From Mercenaria mercenaria (lineage: Eukaryota > Mollusca > Bivalvia > Venerida > Veneridae), in contig NC_069375.1 of assembly GCF_021730395.1 (NCBI RefSeq), forward strand, positions 11,803,001-11,867,000: a stretch of 64,000 bases of DNA. The letters are read 5' to 3'. The notes under the pieces were generated by a model. It saw only the letters and a program-made list of their open reading frames with translations. It did no database searches and was not told the DNA's origin. Positions 25,701-37,700 of the stretch are shown piece after piece. Positions within the stretch are counted from its first letter, which is position 1, and every line of letters begins with the position of its first letter. Position numbers and translations under genes: made by a program.

Positions 25701-28700
25701 TGTTTGTGTTCGTTGTGAAAAAGCATTTTAGTATTGTATAAGACAAGTGGTGTTCCTACTTGATTTCAGTAATTTTACATGCCAAATTTTGATATACCCG
25801 GCTACAACCTACTTCGCTGTGAGAATCGACGTGGTATTCATGGATATTGAAAACTCTGACAGCTGTGTGAATGACGCCCTTAGTATTGCGAGTGGTATGA
25901 TTATATTATTTTAATAACAGTTTCTATTTCAATAGCTGTTATTCATCCTTTTATGCTCTGAACTAGAAACAAACAACTGTTTTTGTTGTTTCAAAATGAT
26001 CAATACTAAATGCTTCCAACATGCGTTTAGGTATTTTGCATTACCCGGTTAAGTGATTTTAGAATTGGTTTTCGTAGGCTGACATACATATATATGTTTT
26101 TACAAATGGTAATAGCAACATAATCGTTTATCTTCAAGTTAACGATACATGCAATTTTGTAATAGTGAAAAAGAAAGTGTTCCGAATGCGTTCAAGATAA
26201 TGCCACTTGAAAACTTGACTGTTTTCTTTTTCTAGTTGGAGAGGATGCCACTGTGGAAGCAGCAGCAGAATGTAGTCTCGCTGTGAACTACGAGTTCACG
26301 AATTTCCCGCTTGAAGTTTCAGGAACCTACATTGAAATCAACTTTACAACAGACTCCGATAACAATTACCTAGGATTTATGTTATCATATACAGAGATAT
26401 TCAGTAAATATCACCTTTTAACTCCGTTAACAATTACCTAGGATTCATGTTATCATTTACAGAGACATTCAATAAATATAACCTTTACTACACACTACAA
26501 TAACAGTTACCTAGGATTTATATTATCATATACAGAGATATTCAGTAAGTATCTTACAGGTTTGTCAATAAATTCATATGTCATTTGATTACTTATTCAG
26601 AAATTTTTTCTGTATATAAGTCTTTGTCAAGTACATTTTTCTTTTTTTTATTGAAAACGAAACGTCTTTATTTAATAATATGAAAGGCCTGATTTTATTT
26701 AGAACTGTCCTTATTTACAAAATACGAATGACCATCAAGAGCCATGATGTGGTCTGTCAAGGTGATTTAACGAGCTATCTTTTAGATACGTATATAATTT
26801 GTCGGGATCATTGATTTCAACTCATTTAGATTTGAAGATTGAATACTGCTTAAGTCGGTGCTAGGGGGCGTGGGCAGTGTTGCATTTTCCGTTACTGCTC
26901 ATGAATAGACTCAATCAAACCGAGTCTGCAATTTTCACTGTTTGCCTTGTTCTCGGTGCTTCCGAGGGATCTACTTTCCAGATTTTATTTAACCGTAATC
27001 CAATTTTCTACGTTAATAGAAGGTATAAATTTGACGAGTCCACAAAATGAAGATACGATCGAAATCACCGTTCCGGAAGACCTTGCAATAGGGCATGTTA
27101 ACGAATCAGTGTGCGTGATTGTACTGACTTACACTGGGACACTAAATCTTCAGATAACTCCTTTGGTAAATACGTCTTGTGTTTTACTAGACATGATTGT
27201 GTCTATTTGAAACGTTTGCAGTAAAGAACTATGTAACAAGCGTTTAAGTTAATGAAACATTTCATAACAATACAATAACGATGTTACACAGCTTGATGAA
27301 GCACAGTTGGAACATTTGTAATAATTTCGCGAGTGAAGCTATATGAAACATGTATTTTTTTCCGAAACAAACCTTTGTTTGCATATTGGTTTATCAATGT
27401 GACTCAGACTAAAAGCGTGTGAATTGTATATTGGCTGAATGAAACTGAAATCTGTCATGCTGTTTCGGTACATGCAACACATGGAACAAATATTCCTTTG
27501 ATGTAAAGTGTTTTTTAACAGTGTGGGCCAAATTGTACCCGAAAACGTCTCGGGCTATGTCATGAACAATTTTCACTGAGTAAAATCATTTTATGAGATT
27601 GATGGATTTCTTTAGCATTTTTATGAAAGTGCGTATATTGTTATGTTCTTGTAATTACTAAAACTATGTTCATAAATATATGTATGAAGATTGTGTTTCA
27701 AGAGATTCATGTTGTTTATTCTGCCATGTTAAAGGATAATTCCAAACCAGTGAAACTGCATTTGATAATCTCATTGAGAAATCATCATTATATTCCACAT
27801 TTATAATTCAATAAACATCCAAATTAACATTGATTTTACAGCATAAAGTGAACACGAAAATTCCATACAGAACATTTTACACTGTATTTGAATTGTATTA
27901 CAGAAAAGCTTACTTTAATTATTTAATTTTTTGAATCATAGTATGAGTCGACGACGGGCGAAAATGTGTCTTTGGCAGACGTGCAGATATTTGCTTTGAC
28001 AGATTCTCCTCCATACGTCTATTTAGATTTGATTTCTAGTCTTGACTACGAGGTTATCAATAAATTCAACTTACTAGTGACGTAAGTACATGTTCGTTTT
28101 TAGCTCGTCTGATTTTTGTAAAAAAGAATACATAGGTCTTGTCGTCACTTAATCGTCGGTGCCTGCGTCGGCGTTGGTTGAAATTTTTGTTTAGGTCCGC
28201 ATTTTCTCGAAAACTATAAGAGCTACAGCTTTGAAACTTTGCATCACTTGTTTATCATCATAAGGGGACTATGTAGACCAAGAACCATAACTTTTACCTG
28301 CCTTCATTTTGTCAGAATTATGGCCCTTTTTGTACATATTGTCCAGCTTTTGCAGACGAGCGAAGGCACCCGCAGGCGATGCTCTTGTTTTATTTCGGTG
28401 TACGCATAATGCAGCGTTTGTCTTTAAGCAAATTTTAATGATACTTAGAAGAAATATCCTCTTGTGTTTATTTGACATTTTAGCTTGCAATTTATAGCTT
28501 TTATGCCGACTTCTTACCATATAGATAATAAATCTGCTTGTAATATATTGTTAGGATGATTGACAGTGACGTCACACAGGTGACATATTCCGTGACGTTC
28601 AACGTCACCATAACAGATGTTGATGACCTAGCACCAGAATTCATAAACCTTCCTGGCAATTACACGCTGAGTAGAGGGCAAAAATCAGGTACAGCGATAG

Positions 28701-31700
28701 TCACAATCTGTGACTACAGTTGTCGCGTCTCACATTCTGTAATGAAATAAAAGATGCTATGATTGCGTCATGAACTTGACTAAAACAGTTATCACATGTT
28801 TAATTTCTGCTTTTAGAATAATTTTAGATAAATGTTTGACCATATCTCTAAAACACAATCAGCACTGTTACTGTTAGGTGCACAATAAGTCAATTCTCTA
28901 AATAAGTCAATTCTCTAAAAACGAGAGATTAACCCAATACTATTCTACGCCCATAGAGACTATTTTCACATTCTGCCATTGAAACACTTCCCTTGAATAT
29001 GAAATGCACAAGTTAGCAGAGTTAGCAGAACTATCTCGTCTTCACAGTTCATTCCGTTCTACTTTTCAAGTATTAAAGCATTAGCAGAATGATTTCATCT
29101 TCATTGGCATTCAATATTCATTCCTGATATTTCTTGCATTAGCAGAAAAATCCGACTTCCTAGGCCTTCGGTTCTAATTCTTTGATATTTCAACCACCTG
29201 CTTCTTCCAAATTTATTTCAGGTGAACTTATTTACACAGTGAATGCTACAGACGGTGACGCTACCGATGAAAACAGTAGAATATTTTATCAAATAGAGTG
29301 TAAGATTTGTGCATTTTTTATTAATTGACGATTTCATTTTGGGAAAGTATTTGTACTGAAATTTAAATTTATATATGACGTCAGTGAACTTTTTATAGTA
29401 TTAAAATCTTGCGTATTTCTCTAGTTATTTAATAAAGAATTTTGAGTGACATCATCTGAAGAACTTCAGACATTTAAAACGTGCTGTTTTACATTTGTAA
29501 TGTCCCTTACTATTCTCACCTGGCTAAATATCAATTTTGCCAAGACTGGTCTGAGAATAAATGCTATATACTGGTCTATTCTATCTAAGATTGTTCTTCA
29601 TGTCATATGTTTCATTTTATCAGCCGGTGACACAGATTCAATGTTTGCAATTAATGACACTACAGGAGAAGTAGCACTCAATCAAACTGCTAAGCTTATA
29701 CCACTGGCTACATTGGAATACGTTCTTAGTATAGGGGCATACAGTGAGTATCTGGAAAATATTGTTTTTTTTTCTCTGTTGCATAGCTGTCGAGAGCTAT
29801 CGGAGTAACAAGTGAGTCAAATGTTAGGTACCATCGTGGAAAAGGAATAGGTTTATTGTGAATTCGAAAAAGACTTGCGCGACACATTTTACGATACATA
29901 TCCGTTTCTGAGTCTTTAGAATAAATAATTTTCCATGAATTTTACCTTTGTCTTGATGACAAATTGCAACAGACATTAGTTTTTTGCCTTGGTGAAGAAG
30001 AGATTTTGTCATGTAAACAGACAGTTTGACTTCCGCAAGATATTAATTTTAAAGTTCGTCTATGATTTGGCTTTTGGTGCAAAGACACATTCGTTAGTTG
30101 TCATTGCGCATTTTAACACGCTTAACGTTTTTTCCCGTGTATAAACGGTAGATTGCAATGTCTTTGAGGGGTTTATCTATCTGTCTATATAGATAGGAAA
30201 ATGGCTGATGGAAAAACAGGAGTATAAAAACGTGAAAAGATTTATTGACAATGTGTTCATTTTTTATCCAAATCAGAGAGCACTGCTATATAATAAAAAT
30301 CATTCCAATTGTCATTATCTGATACATACTTGCAGTTTCAGTATTCAAGAATTATGAGAAAATCCGTCTATTAGAAAAAGCAACTACCAGCATGTGCTTT
30401 TAATCGTCTGAAACATTTAATGAGGTATTTTGGAATGTGAAATTTATTCAGTGTATAATTTCGTGGGCGGACATTACATTCAGGGAAATACATTGTTTTC
30501 TAACATCCATCCTTAGTGGCCTTTGAAATGATGTATAACTTGTATTTTGCTCTTAAAACGAATATACATCTTTGTAAATTCCTTAATTTTAACAGGTGGT
30601 TCAATATCAAGTGAATCCTTGGTAACCACTGACGACTTTACTGTATATGTGTCACCAGACAGCCCACCAGAATGTTCACATACTTCAGTATGGGGAGAAA
30701 CCGTCGATGTTAACCTGGCCGGACCGGGAACACAGGTCGTGGTTAGTAGAAAACACTGATGTTTGTATTTATTACTTTGTGAAAATTGCTTTCCTCCAAT
30801 ATATAAAAGCACAGATTTCTAAAGGCATGAAATGGATTTTTTCTAAAAACGGATATTTCCACTGCATATCCAAAAGTTCAATTTTCGCTTGGTTGCGTTT
30901 TATGCTTCCAAACGATCTTCTAGATTTTATTATTTTATGAATGGACTACAAATATGTCTGTATCAGAGATATCAGAGAGTTTATTCCAATGAAGACTCGC
31001 GTCTCCAGGTCTGTGAATACACACCAACCGCCCAACCCTCCTGGAATTTATTGTTGTAGGAAGCCATCCCATCCCCAGCAGTACCTAAAATAAAATTCGG
31101 ATGGAGTAACTTGGAGTTCTCTGCTACCATTTGTTATGATGAATCGAAAAAGGAATTAAAATTGTGCCGCTGTGTGTAAAATTTACCATGCAGAAATGTA
31201 TTTTGATTTAAAACACATTCAATCTGTAGTGTTATGCATGTAATTTGTTGGAGGCGAACAAAATAAAATTGGCAAATTTTATTGCAGTTACTAGACCCGT
31301 GGAGTTGCACAGACGATAACGTAAACCTAACATACACAGTGGAGTCAGGTAAAATAAGACCAGCAGTGTTCTTTTCTTGGCATCTCATCAATTCACTCGG
31401 AAGTTATTAAACCTCTTCGTTTCTTTTTGAAACAAAGTAGGACGGCACTATTATTTTACAAACTCTGAATCTAGTTAAATAGTGGTTCTTCACTTAATTG
31501 TATACTTTATGAGACCTCTTTGCTTTAATAAGTACAATTGATAACTGTACTAAAAAATCCTACATATATATTGAAATAATAAAGCAAAAGTATGTCACGT
31601 TCGATCCATCTACATCTACGTTGTACGTTATACTGTCATCTTTGACCATGATATAACGGTGCGCAAGAAAAAAAACAGAAAAAAGCAATAGCATAAGAAA

Positions 31701-34700
31701 AGAAATACGGACAAGAAATCGGTTGTAGATAGATAAGAGAAAGATAAAAAGCAGTGTACCAAACCACTACACCCCATCAGAGAGACCAATTCGGCTTGCG
31801 TGGCGCTACCAGGACGACACAAGGTCCCGCCGATACAGCTCACTCGTCATTTGAAACCGTAGTAGTAAGGCATCAGATCCCCATGGAAGGGTTGGGACGA
31901 CAGCTTCCTCTTGAAGGATACCAGAGGGAGCCTCGGCGATGCTGGCTGGGAGTCTGTTCCAAGTGGGAATGGTCCTTGGAAAGAAACTGTACTTTAATCA
32001 GTCACTAAATTGAGAGTACTGCTGGAACCTGTGTTTATGTGCTGCTCGTGTCCTAGACGTTACTGATGTAAGATATGTGGATGATGGTATATCCATTAGT
32101 TTATTTACGATCTTATATATTAATGTTAGTTGTGCTTTTTGCTGTCTATTTGCCAGAGAATCCCATTCTAGATGTTGTAACATATCTGTCCTACTGCTGG
32201 TGTTTCTGTATCTGTTTGTGACAAAACGTGCTGCCCTTCGCTGTACCATTTCTAACTGATGTATTTGGTCCTTGTGATGAGGGTTCCAAACTGAGCGAGC
32301 AGCAGTAGTCCAAGTTTGATAGAACAAGGGTCTTGTATGCGTTAGTTTTTGTGTCCGAAGTTTTTTGAATATTTTGTCTCAGGAAGCCGAGCATGGTGTT
32401 AGCTTTCTTTGATGTCCTATCAATGTGTTGCTTCCAGGCTAGACTTGAATGTATGTCTACACCTAAGTACAATGTACTTTGTTCTGTGATCCTCAGCCAG
32501 GACAACTCCTTTCAAATTGTATTTATATTTATTTGGGGTCTTTGATCTAGTTTTTGGTGCGTGGCATTCCCTGTTTGATATTTTTCTTTGTTTTTTGTAG
32601 GATGTTACACTTTTTAGCTGAAACTCCATGCCCCATTTCTTTTCCTATTCAGCTAGTGAGTCTAAGTCTTCTTGTAGTTGTACTTGGTCAGCCTCAGATC
32701 TTATTTTGCGATAGAGTATACAGTCATCAGCAAATAGTTTTGTGGACGCCCTCCGGCAGATCATTAATGAAGATCAGAAACAGCAGTGGACCTAACACCG
32801 ATCTTTCGGGCACGCCGCTGACCACTGGTACTATTTCTGATGCCTGTCCCTCTACAAGTACTTGTTTGGTCCTTCCTGATAGAAATGATTGTATCCAGCT
32901 GTGAATGTTCCCTCCTCTGATTACATAATGGTCTATCATTTTCAACAGTCGTTGATTTGGGACCAGGTCAAACGCTTTACTAAAATCAAGGACAACCATA
33001 TCTGTCTGAGTCCTCTTGTCTAATACTGAAGCCAACTCATGATACAACGTTAGCAGCTGGGTCTCGCAACTCCTATGGGGACGGAAACCATGCTGACAGA
33101 TGTTTCAGGTTGTTACTGACTATTCACGTTCTAGCATCCTGCAGCACAGACAGGTTAGGGAGACTGGTCTATAATTGGCAGCATCATGGCGAGCATCCTT
33201 TTTGAAGATGGCTGTAACATTAGCATGCCGCCAGTCATCAGGAACGGATCTATTCTGCAGCGAGGTGTTGAAGATCATGGTAAGTATCGGAGCAAGTTCA
33301 GTAGCACATTCCTTCAATATGCGACCTGGTATGGCATCAGGACCAGAAATTTTCCGAGGACTGGTGTTACGCAGGAGCTTCTCGATCCGTTTAGTGGTGA
33401 CCACAATCTATCGCAGGTAGGAGGGTACCAGACGGACTTGGGACATCATCAGGTCATCAATTCTGTCCTTACCCTTTAGAGGTGAAATTCCAGTATTGTC
33501 CTTCCTGAGAGACATTATGTAATTCCAAAAACGTTTCTGCTTTGCAAATTGATGGTCTACTAATGTCATTATCCTCTTCAATTTCTATCAAATCATTTAT
33601 ATAGTTTATATAGTTTAAAAATGACTGGCGTTCAAGTTTTTGTACTGAAGATTTCAGTTATTTATATTTACTGATATCTCTCTCACTATGACTTTTCTTC
33701 ATTCTCCTGGTAAAGATAATTCTTTCTCCTTATTGTACCTTTCACTTTCCTATCAATCCATGGCTTCCTTGTTATTATTGCCTCAAATGGTCTTGGTAGG
33801 TATGTGTTTTTCAATTAATTCTGTGATGCGTTTCTTGACAAGTGACCACAGAGTATCTATACTGGTATCTGTTGAGGACTCCTTTCTGAATAGAGCTCCA
33901 TTAGGCCAGCTTTCACAGAATCATAATCTGCTTTCTTGTAGATGAACACTTTCCGCAGTTGTCGAGATGCTCTATGAGGGCGTAGACTGGATTTTATGTA
34001 CACCGCTTCATGGTCAAATATGCCAGGTATCACCTCTGTGTTGTTTATGAGTGAGCTATTGTTTGTAAAATATAAGTCCAATGTGCTTTCTGATGTTTCA
34101 GTTATTCTTGTAGGTTCATTTACCATTTGCTGTAGGAGTCTGTCATTGGCTAGGTTTATCAGTTTGTCACACAGGGCTGGTTTAGGTGCATGAGGTTTAA
34201 CACTGCAGTCTTCCCAGTTGATTCCGCAAAGGTTGAAGTCTCCTCCAAGCCAGATGTGTGCACCCGCCGCCGGGATCCGGGCAAGGCAGCCATCCAGTCC
34301 TCCGAGTCATCTGTATCCGGATGGCGATAAAAATACCGACGTATAGGTTACTTCTTCCTACTATCTTTAGCTGGACCCATAGCATCTCACAATCTTCACT
34401 ACTTTTCAGTTCCTCAGGTTCTAAACTATGGTATTGCTGGTAGATCAAGATGACAACACCAACTCCTTTTTCGTTTTCCTGTCAGGTCTGTACACAGTAT
34501 AGCTGTCTGGGAAGATCTTTTGGCTAAGATGATTTTGTGTTAACCATGATTCTGTGCCTATCACAATGTTAGCGCCCGTCGTTTCTATGATGTTGTCTAG
34601 TGATTTTTTTTTCCAACGACAGAGTGACAATTCAAATTTAAGATTTTCATTGGAAGGTCTTTGCGTTTGTCCTTGCTAACTTTCACAGGCATAACTTCAT

Positions 34701-37700
34701 TTTCATGGAAGAAACTTGCATGTAAAATTTGTCACAGTTTGTGGACTGAAATGAGAGTGAAGGGATACTTGCAACCCGGCCTCTTGGGGGTAGCCTTTAT
34801 TTGGAGATAATGTTGCTGTAGGATTGTCAAGGCTAAACTTTTGAGTAGAATTTTTCCCATCATCTGACAGAGACTCGTACATATTTGATGTTTCAAGACA
34901 CATAGAATTGAAGAGGCTTGAAAAAAGTTTGGCATACCACATTGTACACTTTCCCGAGAGCAGTTATGTAAGGTATTATATACGTTGGATTCCTTCGCAG
35001 TTCATATCCTGAATTTATCATTTGGCCTAAAACATATGTATATGTGATCTAGGCATCTCCTTTCTCACCTAGTGTCCCAATAAATGCAACTAAAATAACA
35101 GAAAAAAAACATCAGTTTTCCCCTGCTATGAAATAATTCTTTACTGCTTTGTCGCCAGGCAGAAAATCCCTAGTCTCAATGTCTTTAAATATTTAACGTT
35201 TTAAATTCAGTGAGTCCGAACTTGACTACAGTATTGTTCGACATTGATGCCCTTGGTGTCGTCACACTGCTGAGAAAGTTTAATATAACAGAAGTCGTTA
35301 ATCGACAATTTATGCTGGAAATAGGAGTGACAGATTCCGTGGGACAATTGGTAAGGTATTTAGCGATGTTGAGATGCCTCGTACATTTCAGAAAGTTTAA
35401 GATGCATAAGTTGTCTGTATAAAGAAATATTAAATTCAAGCTAGAGTAAGTTTACCGTTGAGCTTAATTATATGTGAGCAATAATGTTTTTTTAGTCAAA
35501 AATCACCGTTGCTAATATGTATTATGGCTGAAATATATTGTCCACTTACAGAAAATTCATCTTAAGGATACAGACCAAAGAGCTAAAAATGAAACTATAA
35601 TGTTTAGAGAAGTTACTATACTATGGCCAGGGTTGTATTAAAGTAGTAAAGGGATATAGCTAATATTCATGCTGTATTTACTCAGAATTTGCAGAACATA
35701 TTTATTTTTAATGGATACAGAACGTGTCGTTTACTGACTCTGCGCGGTATCTATTTGCAAAAATATTTCTTTTTTCAGTTAGATATCCGAGTCTGAAAAT
35801 AGCAACTACATAAATATGCACAAAAAAAACACTAATGAGTTAGTTCCTCATTCAACAAGAGCTGTCCGTAAGACAGCGCTCTCCACTATTTGGGGATTTG
35901 ACAGTAAAATGAATATATGTCTCAATAAGAGACCTCTACTTTAAAAGGAAGATATACCAAGGGGCATAATTCTGTCAAGAGTTATTGGGATTGTTACAAC
36001 ACATGCAGATGATGATGGTAAAGATATATTTTGAGTTTCAAGTCATTATCTCATATAGTACCAAAGTTATGTCCAGAAAACGAAGTTTGTTAAATATATG
36101 TAAGTATAAAAGGGGCATAATTTGGTCAAAAATACAAATCAGAGTTATGGGGGGATTGTTACCACACATGCAGATGATGATGATAAAGATACAATTTAAG
36201 TTTCAAGTCTTTATCTTATATTTAATTAAAGTAATATCCAGAAAGCGAAGATTGCAAAAAAGTTTAAGTACAAAAGGGGCATTATTCTGTCAAAAATACA
36301 ATTAGTGTTATGGGGTTTGTAACCACATATGCAGATGATGATTATAAAGAAATAATTTTAATTTCAAGTCATTATCTTTTAAAGTAGCAAAGATATGTCT
36401 ATAAACGAAGCTTTCGAAAAAATTAACATGAAAATAATTCTAAGTATAACAACTTTGTGACCTTGACCTTGGGTATAATGGGCCCAGCTCCTGCACATAC
36501 TTTGTTTGTATGCTGGACAATGCAGTAAGACATAAGCAATAGTAACAGAGATATGACAGAAAAACAAAGGTTGCCGAAAAACTTTAACCTTAAAAATAGC
36601 ATAAGTATAACACCTTGATCAACTTGACCTTGAATAAAATAGGCCCAGCCCCTGCACACACTTTGTTTCTATGCTGGACAATGTTTATGTAAAGTTACAG
36701 TAAGATATAAGCAATAGTAACAGAGATATGACAGCAAAAACAAAGGTTGCCGAAAAATTTTAACATTAAAAATAACCTAAGTATAACAACTTGGTGACCT
36801 TGACCTTTGGTATAATGACCACAGCCCCTATATATACTTTGTGTGTATACTGGACAATGTTTATGTGAAGTACAGATATAAGCAAAAGTAACAACGATAT
36901 GACAGAAAAACAAAGATTGCCGATTCTCCGAATAGTGGAGCTAAAAGGTAAATATAGTTTGCATTCCGTAGTTTTAATGCAACTACAACATCAACTTAAA
37001 TAGTTTAATACGTGGTTTTTAGGACTCGGTATGTTATAAACATCTTGATGTATGTTGGGCCACATGCACCTTTAAATTTAAGCATAATTGTGACTATTAT
37101 TTAAGCTATATTTGTTTTCTTTTCAGGTTACCTTTAGCATGTACATGAATGTCACTGCATTGACCTGCCTTCCAAATCCTAGAAACCTGTATGTCCGCAT
37201 GGATCAAGGTAGATATAATTGGTTGTCATTAGCGTATGCGTCAACATAACCCCGCTAAGTAACACCGACCATACTTATACGAGTTAAAATCTACTTCAAT
37301 ATCGGTTCTGTACATTTATGTTAAATCCACGATTCAGGTGGTATAATCTTCCGAGCTTATTAATGAATGTACCAGTTTTCAACTATTATAAGGAAATTAT
37401 AAGTATTTTAATACTTTAGGAGATTGATTCAGGAGAAGAATATGTACTTTCCAGTGAAATACATGTATACATGAAATATTATTTCATACGTTTCTCTCAA
37501 AATGAGCAGTTTCAGAAAAAGCAGATGGTATTTTTTCAGAGATTGATGGCGTGATTTTAGATGACTTTAATTGCACAAATAAATACGGTTTGAGTTATAT
37601 ACTGCAACAATACCCAGCGGGTACCTTTGCAGTCAACAGTGCAACAAATGGAACTACATTACTGATTTTGAAAGGTAAGTTTTCTCGACCACCTTTTGGG

